Origin: Oscillospiraceae bacterium | Lineage (GTDB): Bacteria; Bacillota; Clostridia; UBA1381; UBA9506 | Length of the DNA stretch: 62,241 nucleotides | NCBI GenBank assembly: GCA_015068905.1 | Contig: SVJQ01000009.1 | Span: forward strand, 1-62,241 | Direction of reading: 5' to 3' | Part shown: positions 35,186 through 44,936 of the stretch, piece by piece | Layout of the letters: every line of letters begins with the position of its first letter | How positions within the stretch are numbered: position 1 is the stretch's first letter | Position numbers and translations under genes: made by a program | The notes under the pieces: generated by a model | The model's input: only the letters and a program-made list of their open reading frames with translations | Databases searched by the model: none | Told to the model about the DNA's origin: nothing

Positions 35186-35326
35186 TTACGCTCTTTCGCA
35201 CTTCTGGTTAGCAACTGTGCAAGAAGTTTTGCAAGCAGACTGGCAGGATGTCTGACATTCGCCGCAGCCGCCCTTTTTAGCAGTTTCCTTTAAAGTGCCT
35301 TTGGTTAAAGTTTTAATATGTTTCAT
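35186..35326 (-). CDS. SCIFF ribosomal peptide precursor (six Cys in forty-five)
   Basis: A 46-aa precursor found by translating the gap between the maturase and the TIGR04086 gene. It begins MKHIKTLTKGTLKETAKKGG (leader) and continues with the core CGECQTSCQSACKTSCTVANQ, six cysteines in all, ending KCERA. This is the near-invariant SCIFF peptide of Clostridia, whose cysteines are cross-linked by the adjacent radical SAM enzyme. AGGAGG lies seven bases before the ATG. The mature product and its role are not known. Confidence 0.97.
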   Translation of the reverse strand: MKHIKTLTKGTLKETAKKGGCGECQTSCQSACKTSCTVANQKCERA

Positions 35327-35339
35327 GTTTACTTCCTCC

Positions 35340-35759
35340 TTAGTATCTTTTACGCCCTGCCCTTATGTTAACCCCTAAAATACCGCCGAAAGCACCGCCG
35401 AATATTCCAATCGCCAGCAGAATCAATATGTAAACATTACAAAAGAACCTGCCGGAAACCAATAAAGAGATTACATAAAGTAGCAAAGCATATAAAATTC
35501 CTGTAATTGCTCCGTTCAAAAAGCCACGACCCTTGCCGGCTTTGGCTGAAACCATGCCCGCAAGCACCACACTTATGACCATGGTTATGGTTGTGATAAA
35601 CGGAATTGAGTTCTCAGAAAGGCCTGTGTAGGTAAGGAGCAGTGCTGCAATAAAAAACACAATCAGGGTAAACCCCACAGCGAAAAGTATTGCTTTTCCA
35701 AATCCGGAAAACACGCTTCCCCACACACCGCCATCTGAGACAGCTTTATCGCTATACAT
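35340..35759 (-). CDS. TIGR04086 family membrane protein
   Basis: A 139-aa protein with four membrane helices (about residues 20-45, 53-72, 78-100 and 108-132), the last rich in Gly/Ala (GIFGGAFGGILGVNI). It matches the TIGR04086 family, small membrane proteins found next to SCIFF in many Clostridia; role unknown, possibly in export or in holding the modified peptide. GGGAGG precedes the ATG. It is followed 13 bases later by the SCIFF gene. Confidence 0.88.
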   Translation of the reverse strand: MYSDKAVSDGGVWGSVFSGFGKAILFAVGFTLIVFFIAALLLTYTGLSENSIPFITTITMVISVVLAGMVSAKAGKGRGFLNGAITGILYALLLYVISLLVSGRFFCNVYILILLAIGIFGGAFGGILGVNIRAGRKRY

Positions 35760-35825
35760 ATAATTCCTCCCGCCTAAGATGTTGTTACATCCTATGCTAG
35801 AGAAAGAATGTTTATGACAGCAACC

Positions 35826-36167
35826 TTAGTCTGTGATGAGCTTTTCAACTGTGCTGATAGCCCAACGTTCCATCAGAATTAACTGTTTTTCTGTATTAGA
35901 GCCGGTTTCAATAAAAACTTTGTCGTCTTTAATTCTTGCAACCTGACCAACGATACCGCCGATGGTTACAACCTTGTCGCCAACTTTTAAATTCGCCAGC
36001 ATCTCTTTCTTTTCCTTATCTTTTTTGCGCTGAGGTCTGATCATTAAGAAATACATAACCGCAATAATCAGAATCATCGGAGCAAATCCGACTAACATTT
36101 CTACTAATCCAGCTTGTGCGGGGACATTGCCACCGTTTACAGCTTCTTCAGCAAATACTGTCCACAT
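35826..36167 (-). CDS. yajC: Preprotein translocase subunit YajC
   Basis: A 113-aa accessory subunit of the Sec translocon. One membrane helix (residues 26-45, LVGFAPMILIIAVMYFLMIRP) ends in the YajC hallmark FLMIRPQRKKDKEK, followed by LKVGDKVVTIGGIVGQV. AGGAGGTG-like sequence (GGAGGTG) precedes the ATG. It is the first gene of the transcript that continues into the SCIFF cluster, a linkage seen in many Clostridia; secDF is absent here. Confidence 0.95.
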   Translation of the reverse strand: MWTVFAEEAVNGGNVPAQAGLVEMLVGFAPMILIIAVMYFLMIRPQRKKDKEKKEMLANLKVGDKVVTIGGIVGQVARIKDDKVFIETGSNTEKQLILMERWAISTVEKLITD

Positions 36168-36207
36168 TGTTTTGCACCTCCGTTTAACAATTTACAATAT
36201 ACACTTA

Positions 36208-36236
36208 ATTATACCTGCTTTTCCTTAATTTATCAA
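36208..36236 (-). promoter_or_regulatory. Promoter of the yajC-SCIFF transcript
   Basis: On the minus strand TTGATA, 17-base spacer, TATAAT, about 40 bases before the yajC ATG. Confidence 0.85.
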
Positions 36237-36251
36237 TAGATTTTTCCAAGC

Positions 36252-36287
36252 TTTACAAAATACAATCAAATGGTTGTATTTTGTAAA
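36252..36287 (-). terminator. Terminator overlapping the end of the DJ-1 gene
   Basis: TTTACAAAATACAA with its complement around an 8-base loop. The stop codon of the DJ-1 gene lies in it. The stem is AT-only apart from two pairs, so it may be weak. Confidence 0.55.
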
Positions 36288-36820
36288 TCGTACAGCATTC
36301 CTTTGCGAACCGGCTCAGGGTCAGCCCCCAATGCTTTAGCAATAGCAAAGGCGAAATCTGCCGCTGTACCTGCCCCGCGGGAGGTGATTACATGGCCGTC
36401 AACCACCACTCTGTCTTCTTTTGGCGTTGCCCCCAAAAGCTCTTTTTCATAACCGGGATAACAGGTGGCACAACGCCCCTCTGTAATGCCAAACGCCCCT
36501 AAAATTTTTGGTGCCGCACAGACTGCTGCCACAATTTTTTCTGCCCTGTCAGCCTTTTTCAGCATTTTCTCCAGTTCACCGCACGCCTGCAGATTGTCCG
36601 ACCCGGGCAAGCCACCGGGGAGAACAAAAGCCCTGCCAGCTTCAAAATCTACATCCTCCAAATACCCGTCTGCCACAACAGAGATACCGTGTGCGCCCGC
36701 CACCAGCAGGTTGTCGCTGATAGACACCGTGGTAACAAAAAGACCGCACCGGCGCAGAATATCAATCACGCTGATGGCTTCAATTTCTTCAAAGCCCTCT
36801 GCCAAAAATACATAAACCAT
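36266..36820 (-). CDS. DJ-1/PfpI family protein
   Basis: A 184-aa protein of the DJ-1 class. The nucleophile elbow Cys is in AAVCAAPKILGAFG, with Glu in FLAEGFEEIEA (residues 5-15) and HVITSRGAGTAADFA near the C-terminus. The family includes protein/nucleotide deglycases, glyoxalases and chaperones; which applies here cannot be decided. It is a single-gene unit with a promoter that overlaps that of the divergent gene. Confidence 0.9.
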   Translation of the reverse strand: MVYVFLAEGFEEIEAISVIDILRRCGLFVTTVSISDNLLVAGAHGISVVADGYLEDVDFEAGRAFVLPGGLPGSDNLQACGELEKMLKKADRAEKIVAAVCAAPKILGAFGITEGRCATCYPGYEKELLGATPKEDRVVVDGHVITSRGAGTAADFAFAIAKALGADPEPVRKGMLYDLQNTTI

Positions 36821-36836
36821 ACAAAAACTCCTTTCG

Positions 36837-36886
36837 TTGACTTTTTCATTTGTCTATATTATACTATTTTTATCCCTTTCATACAA
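36837..36886. promoter_or_regulatory. Overlapping divergent promoters
   Basis: Plus strand: TTGACT (36837-36842), 17-base spacer, TATACT (36860-36865). Minus strand: TTGTAT (36881-36886), 17-base spacer, TATAAT (36858-36863). The two -10 boxes share four bases, so the polymerases for the DJ-1 gene and the GME-fold gene should exclude each other. Confidence 0.75.
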
Positions 36887-36924
36887 GCAGAAAATGAAAT
36901 AAATTTTACAAAAGGAGGCGCACA

Positions 36925-37635
36925 ATGACGGACAGAATTTATATTGTGGATAACCGCTATTATGACACTTTTTGTCAAACCCTTGGCAAAGGGCTCAGGG
37001 TGTTGCCGTCTGTCACCTGCAAGGCGCTGGATGCGCCGGTTTCTGCCCATCCGGATATGGCGCTTTTTTCAGCCGGAAAAGGCTCTTTAATCTGCGCTAA
37101 AGAGGTGTATGATGACTATGTAAAAATGCTGTCGCCTTTTGGCATAAAGTTGGTACAGGGTGAAGCCAATCTTCACCGTGACTATCCTGAAGATGTTGCA
37201 TATAATGTATTAAACACACCTGCCGGTGCCTTTGCCCGCTTTGACTGCACCGACCTGCAGATTGTCCATCTGCTTGAGAAAAAGCATATCCCCAAAATAT
37301 CGGTTAAGCAAGGCTATGCCCGTTGCTCGTCTGTCACCTTTGGAGATGCTCTGATTTCAGCTGACCCCTCCATGATAAAAGCCGGCAAAGATGCTAGGCT
37401 TTCGGTGCTTTCCATCTCACCGGGCTATGTGAGGCTGCCCGGCTACGACTACGGCTTTTTAGGCGGTGCCTCCGGTATGACAGATGAAAGTACCGTGGCT
37501 TTTTTTGGTGACCTTTCGTATCATCCGGACGGTGTAAAAATTCGCGATTTTATCACCAAAAAAGGCTTTGCTGTAAAAGAAGTCAGCCATCAGCCTCTTA
37601 CAGACATCGGGACAATTTTCTGCATAGAGTTATAA
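36925..37635 (+). CDS. DUF6873-like GME-fold protein
   Basis: A 236-aa protein. It resembles the DUF6873 family, predicted to have the fold of guanidino-modifying enzymes: the N-terminal IYIVDNRYYDTF, the strand SVTFGDALISADPSMIKAG, and the Gly-rich FLGGASGM. I see no confident set of catalytic residues, so the activity is unknown. An AAAGGAGG site precedes the ATG. It is followed by the ytxC-like gene in the same direction, as in other Clostridia. Confidence 0.7.
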   Translation: MTDRIYIVDNRYYDTFCQTLGKGLRVLPSVTCKALDAPVSAHPDMALFSAGKGSLICAKEVYDDYVKMLSPFGIKLVQGEANLHRDYPEDVAYNVLNTPAGAFARFDCTDLQIVHLLEKKHIPKISVKQGYARCSSVTFGDALISADPSMIKAGKDARLSVLSISPGYVRLPGYDYGFLGGASGMTDESTVAFFGDLSYHPDGVKIRDFITKKGFAVKEVSHQPLTDIGTIFCIEL

Positions 37636-37687
37636 AAACCGTGTATAATACATGGTATATTTTGTTTCCGAAAGGGAGTGAACCCAT

Positions 37688-38521
37688 TTGCAAAACCGCA
37701 TCACATTGGGGTTCTCAGGCGATGTAGGTGCCATTTCCACCCGCCTTTACAATCACCCCGAATGTGTGTTCCCTATTTCTGTTTCAAAGGATGAAGCCTC
37801 AGGCTCTGTCACCTATATTGATTTTGACACCGGCGATGATATTTTTGTTCTGGATCAATATGTAAATGTTTTGGCTGAATACATCATTGAACGCTACGAA
37901 CCCCGAATGCTCAGGCGGATTTTAGAAGAAAATTACCGCGAGCTTTCCTCCCTGCAAAAGCGGGAGATTTTAAAAAATATCGAGCTGTTTTGCGATGACG
38001 CCGCCATCGGCTACAGAGCCAGAAAGCAGTCGGTTGTGCTCAGTCTGTATGACTATCTGGCAGAGGATTCTACCCTGCTGATGGACGGCTTTGTGGCTTT
38101 TCGCCTTAAAGAATATGAGGTGCTTCTGAAAACTCTTGCCCAAAAGCTTGTTGACCACTACCTGACCCGAAAAGAGTACGAGGAGTTTATTGCCCTGCTG
38201 AAATACTTTGTGAACATTCAGGAGGCAAGACCCGAAAAAATACACATTTTAGTCAGCGAAAACGGCGGCTATACCCTGCTTGACGAAACAGGCTGTGACA
38301 TTACCGCCTCCTCTTTTGCAGATTTTGTGGAGGGAGAGGTGTTGCTCACCGAAGAAGCCTATGACGATTTGCTCATCAGCGTGCTGATTACCATAGCCCC
38401 TAAAACCATCACAGTTCATAACTGTCTTGCCATTAAAAATCACGAGCTGTTTTCAACCATCACCCGGGTTTTTGACGGTAAGGTTGACTATTGCTCAGAC
38501 TGTAATTTGTGCAAAATCTGA
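37688..38521 (+). CDS. YtxC-like sporulation protein
   Basis: A 277-aa protein of the YtxC family. The central DGFVAFRLKEYEVLLKTLAQK and the ending CLAIKNHELFSTI...CSDCNLCKI (two CxxC motifs) are characteristic. The family is found in endospore formers and is annotated as putative sporulation protein; the biochemical role is unknown. The start is a TTG with GGGAG at proper distance; no ATG in a suitable place is available. Its presence is one argument that the organism forms spores. Confidence 0.82.
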   Translation: MQNRITLGFSGDVGAISTRLYNHPECVFPISVSKDEASGSVTYIDFDTGDDIFVLDQYVNVLAEYIIERYEPRMLRRILEENYRELSSLQKREILKNIELFCDDAAIGYRARKQSVVLSLYDYLAEDSTLLMDGFVAFRLKEYEVLLKTLAQKLVDHYLTRKEYEEFIALLKYFVNIQEARPEKIHILVSENGGYTLLDETGCDITASSFADFVEGEVLLTEEAYDDLLISVLITIAPKTITVHNCLAIKNHELFSTITRVFDGKVDYCSDCNLCKI

Positions 38522-38528
38522 ATAAGCA

Positions 38529-38560
38529 GGCGGATTGATTTTTGTTCAATCCGTCTTTTT
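38529..38560 (+). terminator. ytxC terminator
   Basis: GGCGGATTGA with TCAATCCGTC (one G-T) around a 7-base loop, then five T. Confidence 0.8.
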
Positions 38561-38626
38561 CTTTTCTGCCACCCTAAATTTTTGCATAATTATAGGAAAA
38601 GACTTGAAAAAATCCGCTAAAAACTA

Positions 38627-38655
38627 TTGATTATGTAACGAAATTATGATAAAAT
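38627..38655 (+). promoter_or_regulatory. alaS promoter
   Basis: TTGATT, 17-base spacer, TAAAAT with an extended TGA. No T-box motif is present between it and the start codon. Confidence 0.75.
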
Positions 38656-38692
38656 AATGTTTCAAGTATATACTTTTGAGAGGAAGATTGTT

Positions 38693-41326
38693 GTGCAAAA
38701 GTTAGGTCTTAATGAAATCAGAGAAAAATATCTGTCATTTTTTGAAGGAAAAGGTCATTACAGAATGCCCAGCTTCTCACTGGTGCCTGAAAATGACCCC
38801 AGTCTGCTGTTAATCAATGCCGGTATGGCGCCCTTAAAGCCCTACTTCACCGGCAGGCAGACTCCTCCCAGCAAGCGGGTCACCACCTGCCAGAAATGTA
38901 TCCGTACACCGGATATTGAACGTGTAGGTAAAACTGCCCGCCACGGTACCTTTTTTGAAATGCTGGGTAACTTCTCCTTCGGTGATTATTTTAAACACGA
39001 AGCGACAGCCTGGGCGTGGGAATTCATCACAAAAGAGTTGGAAATTCCCGTGGACAAGCTGTGGGTTACCATTTATCAGGACGATGACGAAGCCTTTGAC
39101 ATCTGGACAAAGGAAGTGGGCGTCGCCCCCGACCGCATTGTTCGCATGGGTAAAGAAGATAACTTCTGGGAAATCGGTTCCGGTCCCTGCGGTCCCTGCT
39201 CCGAGCTTTACTACGACCGCGGCGTGGAAAACGGCTGCGGCTCTCCCGATTGCGGCGTTGGCTGTGAATGTGACCGTTTCATTGAATTCTGGAACTTGGT
39301 ATTCACCCAGTTTGACAAGCAGGAAGACGGCACTTATGAAAAATTAGCTAACCCCAACATTGACACCGGTATGGGTCTTGAGCGTATTGCCTGCATTATG
39401 CAGGGTGTTGATTCTCTGTTTGATGTTGACACCATTTACCGTATCTCTGAAAAGGTTTGCGAAATGGCAAAGGTTGAATATAAAAAAGACGAAAAGACCG
39501 ATGTTTCTATCCGTGTTATCACTGACCATATCAGAAGCACCGTGTTCTTAGTGTCTGACGGCGTGCGTCCTTCTAACGAAGGCAGAGGTTATGTGCTCCG
39601 TCGCCTGCTTCGTCGTGCTGCCCGTCACGGCAAGCTTCTCGGTATTAACAACGCATTTTTGGCTGACCTTGCAGATACCGTTATCAATGAATCCTGCGGT
39701 GCTTATCCCGCCCTGTCTGAAAACCGTGACAGAATCAAGAGCATCATCCGTATGGAAGAAGAACGTTTCATCGAAACCATTGATGCAGGCTTTGCAATTT
39801 TAAACAGCTTTATCGATCAGCGCACCGATGCTGAAAAGGATGCTCCTTTCTCCGGTGAGCAGGCATTTAAACTCTACGATACTTACGGCTTCCCCATTGA
39901 CCTGACCCGTGAAATTTTAGCTGAAAAAGGCATCAGCATTGATGAAGATGGCTTTGCAGCTGAAATGAACAAACAGCGTGAGCGTGCAAGAGCTGCCAGC
40001 AAAATGAACGATGTGGGTTGGGACGATAAGATTGCCGATATTTTAGTTGCATATAACCCCACCAAGTTTGTGGGTTATGATGAATTAACCACAAAAGCCA
40101 AGGTGCTGGCTTTGGTTGCAGGACAGGAAAAGGTAACAACCCTCTCAGATGGCGATGGCATCGCCGTGCTGGATGTAACCCCCTTCTATGGTGAAGGCGG
40201 CGGTCAGGTTGGCGACAAAGGTGTTATCTATAACGACCTTTGCCGTGCTGAGGTTGTGGATACCAAGAAAACTGCTGACGGCAAGTTCTACCACATCATT
40301 AAAGTGACAGAGGGTGAACTGAAAGAGGGCGACGAGGTTACTGCCACAGTTGACAGCGATTATCGTGCAGCCATTCAGAGAAACCACAGTGTAACCCACC
40401 TGTTGCACAAAGCGCTGAAAAACCGTTTTGGCAGTGAGGTTGGTCAGGCAGGCTCTTTGGTTGAAAGTGGCCGTATGCGTTTTGACTTTACTCTGTCTCA
40501 GTCTGTATCTCCTGAAGATTTAAAAGTGGTTGAAGCAGAAGTAAACCGTTACATTTTAAGCGCTCTGTCTGTTAAATGGGAGAACAAGCCCATTGACGAA
40601 GCGAAGAAAATGGGCGCAACCGCTATGTTCGGCGATAAATACGGTGATGTTGTCCGCGTGGTAACCATGGGTGACTACTCTATGGAACTTTGCGGCGGCT
40701 GTCACGTTAAAAATACCGCTGAAATCGGTCTGTTTAAAATTCTGTCTGAGGGTGGCGTTGCAGCCGGCATCCGCAGAATTGAAGGCGTTACCGGTTTTGG
40801 CGTGTTAGAAGAGCTTTACAGCCTTGAAACTGAGCTGGCGTCTAGCGCTTCTGTTCTTAAATGCGCACCCCGTGATGTGGCACAAAAGGCACAGAGCCTG
40901 CAGAGCGAGTTAAAAGCAGCCGGCTCTCAGATTGAAGCGCTCACCGCTAAAATGGCAAAGAATGCCGCAGCTGACCTTTTAGATAACGCAACGGTTGTGG
41001 GCAATGTTACCGTAGTAACAGCAAAGCTTGAAAATACCGGTGTTGACGGTATGCGTGCTCTGGGTGACTCTGTAAAAGAAAAGCTGCCCTGTGCTTTTGT
41101 TGCACTGGCTGACGTTTCAGGCGATAAGGTAACCTTTATCACCATGGCAACTAAAGATGCTGTTAAAGCAGGCGTTCACGCCGGCAACATCATCCGCGAA
41201 ATGGCTAAAATCGCCGGTGGTGGCGGTGGTGGCCGTCCTGATTCTGCTCAGGCAGGCGGTAAGGATGCTTCCAAAGCAGATGAAGCACTGAAGAAAGCGA
41301 TTGAATTAGTCAAAGAATCACTTTAA
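38693..41326 (+). CDS. alaS: Alanine--tRNA ligase
   Basis: An 877-aa class II synthetase. The catalytic domain has KCIRTPDIE and RHGTFFEMLGNFSFGDYFKHEA; a tRNA-binding helical domain follows. The editing domain has its zinc/catalytic set in HSVTHLLHKAL and CGGCHV; the C-terminal DHHA1 domain ends in AGGGGGGRPDSAQAGG. GTG at 38693 is chosen because GAGAGGAAG precedes it; the upstream ATG at 38657 lies in the -10 region and has no ribosome site. It probably starts a transcript that continues to pgsA and valS. Confidence 0.97.
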   Translation: MQKLGLNEIREKYLSFFEGKGHYRMPSFSLVPENDPSLLLINAGMAPLKPYFTGRQTPPSKRVTTCQKCIRTPDIERVGKTARHGTFFEMLGNFSFGDYFKHEATAWAWEFITKELEIPVDKLWVTIYQDDDEAFDIWTKEVGVAPDRIVRMGKEDNFWEIGSGPCGPCSELYYDRGVENGCGSPDCGVGCECDRFIEFWNLVFTQFDKQEDGTYEKLANPNIDTGMGLERIACIMQGVDSLFDVDTIYRISEKVCEMAKVEYKKDEKTDVSIRVITDHIRSTVFLVSDGVRPSNEGRGYVLRRLLRRAARHGKLLGINNAFLADLADTVINESCGAYPALSENRDRIKSIIRMEEERFIETIDAGFAILNSFIDQRTDAEKDAPFSGEQAFKLYDTYGFPIDLTREILAEKGISIDEDGFAAEMNKQRERARAASKMNDVGWDDKIADILVAYNPTKFVGYDELTTKAKVLALVAGQEKVTTLSDGDGIAVLDVTPFYGEGGGQVGDKGVIYNDLCRAEVVDTKKTADGKFYHIIKVTEGELKEGDEVTATVDSDYRAAIQRNHSVTHLLHKALKNRFGSEVGQAGSLVESGRMRFDFTLSQSVSPEDLKVVEAEVNRYILSALSVKWENKPIDEAKKMGATAMFGDKYGDVVRVVTMGDYSMELCGGCHVKNTAEIGLFKILSEGGVAAGIRRIEGVTGFGVLEELYSLETELASSASVLKCAPRDVAQKAQSLQSELKAAGSQIEALTAKMAKNAAADLLDNATVVGNVTVVTAKLENTGVDGMRALGDSVKEKLPCAFVALADVSGDKVTFITMATKDAVKAGVHAGNIIREMAKIAGGGGGGRPDSAQAGGKDASKADEALKKAIELVKESL

Positions 41327-41362
41327 TCACAATCCAAGTTCACGAAAAGAGGTGAAGCAAAC

Positions 41363-41926
41363 GTGAATCTACCAAATATATTAACACTTGTGCGGCTGTT
41401 TTTGGTTCCGCTGTTTGTGGCGGTGTTTTATAAAGAAGACGGTATGCGGGTTTATTCCAGCCTGATTTTTATCGTGGCAAGCTTAACAGACGTATTAGAC
41501 GGATATTTGGCACGAAAACTGAATCTGAGCACCAAATGGGGGCAGCTTATGGATCCGCTGGCTGACAAATGCATGCAGCTTGCCGTGATTTTAACTCTGT
41601 TCTCTGTCAAGTTGGTGCCTGCCTGGTTTTTAATTCTGCTTGTGTTAAAAGAGCTGATGCTGATTTGCGGCGGTATCTTTTTATACAGTAAAAAAACCTA
41701 TGTCAAGGCTAACCACGCCGGAAAGCTCAACACAGTTTTTCTCTTTGTGGTGATGACCCTTATCTTGTTGCTTCCCTCCATGAATGGAACAGTTAAAAAT
41801 ATTCTCTTGGGTATCTCTGCATTATTGACTCTTTTGGCTGGTATCACGTACTTGTATTTATATTTCGTACACAATCAGTCTTTTAAGCAATATACATCAA
41901 AGAACAAGAAAGGAGAGTCCGCATGA
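41363..41926 (+). CDS. pgsA: CDP-diacylglycerol--glycerol-3-phosphate 3-phosphatidyltransferase
   Basis: A 187-aa membrane enzyme of phospholipid synthesis, making phosphatidylglycerol phosphate. The CDP-alcohol phosphotransferase motif is complete: DVLDGYLARKLN...GQLMDPLADK (D-x2-D-G-x2-A-R-x8-G-x3-D-x3-D). About five helices. The GTG start has AGAGGTG upstream. It lies 36 bases after alaS and overlaps the next gene by four bases. Confidence 0.95.
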   Translation: MNLPNILTLVRLFLVPLFVAVFYKEDGMRVYSSLIFIVASLTDVLDGYLARKLNLSTKWGQLMDPLADKCMQLAVILTLFSVKLVPAWFLILLVLKELMLICGGIFLYSKKTYVKANHAGKLNTVFLFVVMTLILLLPSMNGTVKNILLGISALLTLLAGITYLYLYFVHNQSFKQYTSKNKKGESA

Positions 41927-42117
41927 CGACAATCGGTTGGATTTTGGTGATTATTGGTGCACTGGTAAATTTCCTTGCAAAACCGGTGCTGAATAAAATT
42001 TCAAACAACAATGACCCGGAACAAAAATTGTTATACATTGTTAAAATCTTAGGTTTATGTGTGGTTATTGTTGGCGCAGTAATAATTTTTATGGTAGGGG
42101 GTAAAATAAATGGCTGA
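41923..42117 (+). CDS. Small two-helix membrane protein
   Basis: A 64-aa protein of two helices (residues 4-22 and 38-60) with a polar loop [12 protein letters not shown] between. It overlaps pgsA by four bases and valS by eight, and has its own AAAGGAG, so it is very likely translated. I do not recognise a family. Context suggests no more than a membrane role coupled to pgsA and valS expression. Confidence 0.75.
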   Translation: MTTIGWILVIIGALVNFLAKPVLNKISNNNDPEQKLLYIVKILGLCVVIVGAVIIFMVGGKING

Positions 42118-44740
42118 ACAGCTGGATAAAATATATAATCCCGGCGAAGTGGAAGACAGACTATATGCAAATTGGGTAGAAAAGGGATATTTCACACCGG
42201 AAGTTGACCCGGAGAAAGAACCTTTCACCATTGTCATTCCGCCGCCGAACGTAACCGGTCAGCTTCATATGGGCCATGCTCTTGATGAAACGCTACAGGA
42301 TATTTTAATCCGTTATAAGCGTATGGCAGGCTTTAGCACCCTTTGGGTGCCCGGTACAGACCACGCCGGCATTGCAACCCAGATTAAGGTTGAAGAAATG
42401 CTGAGAAAGGAAGAGGGCCTGACCCGTTACGACTTAGGTCGTGAAGCCTTCACACAGCGCGTTTGGGACTGGAAGCATCAGTACGGTACACGCATCATCA
42501 ATCAGCTGAAAAAATTAGGTAGCTCCTGTGACTGGACCCGTGAACGGTTCACCATGGACGAAAACCTTTCAAAAGCTGTTAAAGAAGTGTTTGTTACCTT
42601 ATATGAAAAGGGCTTGATTTATCAGGGTGAGCGCATCATCAACTGGTGCCCCAACTGTATCACAGCTTTATCTGACGCTGAGGTTGAATATGCTGAACAG
42701 AAAGGTGCTTTCTGGCACATTCGCTACCCGGTTAAAGACAGCGACGAGTCTTTTGTTATTGCAACAACCCGTCCTGAAACCTTGTTGGGCGATACGGCTG
42801 TTGCCGTTAACCCTGAGGATGAGCGTTATACTCATTTAGTAGGTAAAACCTTGATTCTGCCTTTGGTGGGTCGTGAAATTCCCATCATCGCAGATGAATA
42901 TGTTGATAAAGAATTTGGTACCGGTGCCGTTAAAATCACACCGGCACACGACCCCAACGACTTTGAAGTGGGTGCCCGTCATAACCTGCCTATTATTAAG
43001 GTACTAGATGACAGCGCCAAGATTAACGAAAACGGCGGCAAATATCAGGGTCTTGACCGCTACGAGGCACGCCGCCAGATTATTGCTGACCTTGAAGAAC
43101 AGGGCTTCTTAGTGAAGACCGAAGACCACGTTCACAACGTTGGTCAGTGCTACCGTTGCAGCACGACTGTTGAACCCATCACCTCCCGTCAGTGGTTTGT
43201 TAAGATGGGACCCTTGGCTGAAGAGGCCCTTCGTGTTGTGAAAGACGGCACTATCTCCTTTGTGCCCGACCGTTTCTCCAAGACCTATATTAACTGGATG
43301 GAAAACGTTCACGACTGGTGTATCTCAAGACAGCTTTGGTGGGGGCACAGAATCCCGGCTTATTATTGTGACGCTTGCGGTGAAACTGTTGTCAGCCGTG
43401 AAGATGTAACTGTTTGTCCCAAGTGTGGCGCTAAGATGCGTCAGGATGAAGACGTTTTGGATACCTGGTTCAGCTCCGCTCTCTGGCCCTTCTCCACTTT
43501 GGGCTGGCCTGAAGAGACAGAAGACCTTAAATATTTCTATCCCACCAGCGTTTTGGTTACAGGTTATGACATCATCTTCTTCTGGGTTGCCCGTATGATT
43601 TTCTCCGCTATGGAGCACATGGGCAAGGAACCCTTTAAGCATGTCCTCATTCACGGCTTGGTTCGTGACTCTCAGGGCAGAAAGATGTCAAAATCCTTAG
43701 GCAACGGCGTTGACCCCTTAGAGGTTATCGCCCAGTATGGTGCAGATGCTCTGCGCTTTACGCTGGCAACCGGTAACTCACCGGGTAACGATATGCGTTA
43801 TTCTGATGAACGTGTAGAAGCCAGCCGTAACTTTGCCAATAAAATCTGGAACGCTTCCCGCTTTGTGCTGATGAACTTAACCGTGTCTGAGCGCAAAATT
43901 CCTGAAGCTAGTCAGCTCACATTGGAAGATAAGTGGATTCTGCATAAATACAATCAGGTTGTGAAAGAGGTAACCGACAACTTAGACCGCTTTGAGCTGG
44001 GTATTGCTGTCGGCAAGCTCTATGACTTTATCTGGGATGAGTTCTGTGACTGGTATATTGAGCTGATCAAGCCCCGCCTGTATGATGAGGATTGCCCCAC
44101 CAACAAGGCAGCACAGCACGTTCTGTCTTATGTCCTCTCCGGTGCACTTGAGCTGTTGCATCCCTTTATGCCGTTTATTACAGAAGAAATCTGGCAGAAG
44201 CTTCCCCACGAAGGTGAAAGCATTGTTATCACCCAGTGGCCCAAATATTCTGACAGCTTAAGCTTCCCTGAAGAGGCTGCTGATATGGAGCTTGTTAAAA
44301 ACGCCTTAAAGGCAATCCGTAACCAGCGCAGCGAAATGAACATTCCGCCTTCTAAAAAGGCTAAGGTTTATATCAAGACCGAAAAGAGTGATGTATTCAG
44401 TCAGGCCGCTATCTTCTTTGAAAAGCTGGCTTCCGCTTCTGAAACTGCTGTTTGCGGTGACGATTTTGTTCCCCCGGCCAATGCTGTTTCCTGCGTTGTT
44501 GAAGGCGCACAGCTCTTTATGCCCTTAGATGATTTAGTAGATAAGGAAAAGGAACTGGAACGTCTGACGAAGGAAAAAGAACGTCTCATGGGCGAAATCA
44601 AGCGCGTTGAAGGCAAGCTGAACAATCAGGGCTTTGTTGCCAAAGCACCGGCTCAGGTTGTTGAGGAAGAGCGCAAGAAAGAAGCTAAATATCGCGAAAT
44701 GCTGGATAAGGTTTTAGAAAGCATTAAGCTTTACAGCTAA
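42110..44740 (+). CDS. valS: Valine--tRNA ligase
   Basis: An 876-aa class I synthetase. HMGH (in [15 protein letters not shown]) and KMSKS ([15 protein letters not shown]) are the ATP-binding signatures; [15 protein letters not shown] and the following CP1 domain edit threonyl-tRNA. Zinc-type cysteines CDACG and CPKCG are present. The C-terminal coiled coil ([20 protein letters not shown]) binds tRNA. It has no T-box leader of its own and is in line with alaS and pgsA. Confidence 0.97.
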   Translation: MAEQLDKIYNPGEVEDRLYANWVEKGYFTPEVDPEKEPFTIVIPPPNVTGQLHMGHALDETLQDILIRYKRMAGFSTLWVPGTDHAGIATQIKVEEMLRKEEGLTRYDLGREAFTQRVWDWKHQYGTRIINQLKKLGSSCDWTRERFTMDENLSKAVKEVFVTLYEKGLIYQGERIINWCPNCITALSDAEVEYAEQKGAFWHIRYPVKDSDESFVIATTRPETLLGDTAVAVNPEDERYTHLVGKTLILPLVGREIPIIADEYVDKEFGTGAVKITPAHDPNDFEVGARHNLPIIKVLDDSAKINENGGKYQGLDRYEARRQIIADLEEQGFLVKTEDHVHNVGQCYRCSTTVEPITSRQWFVKMGPLAEEALRVVKDGTISFVPDRFSKTYINWMENVHDWCISRQLWWGHRIPAYYCDACGETVVSREDVTVCPKCGAKMRQDEDVLDTWFSSALWPFSTLGWPEETEDLKYFYPTSVLVTGYDIIFFWVARMIFSAMEHMGKEPFKHVLIHGLVRDSQGRKMSKSLGNGVDPLEVIAQYGADALRFTLATGNSPGNDMRYSDERVEASRNFANKIWNASRFVLMNLTVSERKIPEASQLTLEDKWILHKYNQVVKEVTDNLDRFELGIAVGKLYDFIWDEFCDWYIELIKPRLYDEDCPTNKAAQHVLSYVLSGALELLHPFMPFITEEIWQKLPHEGESIVITQWPKYSDSLSFPEEAADMELVKNALKAIRNQRSEMNIPPSKKAKVYIKTEKSDVFSQAAIFFEKLASASETAVCGDDFVPPANAVSCVVEGAQLFMPLDDLVDKEKELERLTKEKERLMGEIKRVEGKLNNQGFVAKAPAQVVEEERKKEAKYREMLDKVLESIKLYS

Positions 44741-44755
44741 CATTTTTTCGTAAAT

Positions 44756-44792
44756 AAAACCGGCTTCGGCATAAAGCCCGAGCCGGTTTTTT
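44756..44792 (+). terminator. valS terminator
   Basis: AAAACCGGCT...AGCCGGTTTT with an inner GGC/GCC helix and T run. Confidence 0.88.
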
Positions 44793-44830
44793 ACAATAAG
44801 ATTAAATCTCTTAAAATCTCCCAATCGTCA

Positions 44831-44859
44831 TTGACACAGTTTTTAAAATGTGATAAAAT
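44831..44859 (+). promoter_or_regulatory. Promoter of the DUF1292 gene
   Basis: TTGACA, 17-base spacer, TAAAAT with an extended TGA; start point near 44866. Confidence 0.85.
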
Positions 44860-44865
44860 AGTTTT

Positions 44866-44936
44866 AAGAACTAGATGTCAAAAGCATCCCCACCTGTCCG
44901 ACGGGGTATGTTGGCGCTAGTTTGCGGACAGAAAGG
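44866..44936 (+). promoter_or_regulatory. Structured leader with pseudoknot potential
   Basis: Two perfect helices interleave: AACTAG (44869-44874) pairs with CTAGTT (44917-44922), and CTGTCCG (44894-44900) pairs with CGGACAG (44925-44931). A short CCCC/GGGG helix (44888-44891, 44903-44906) competes with the second. The 3' strand ends right at the AAAGG ribosome site, so folding could control translation of the DUF1292 gene. I do not recognise it as a known riboswitch. Confidence 0.5.
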
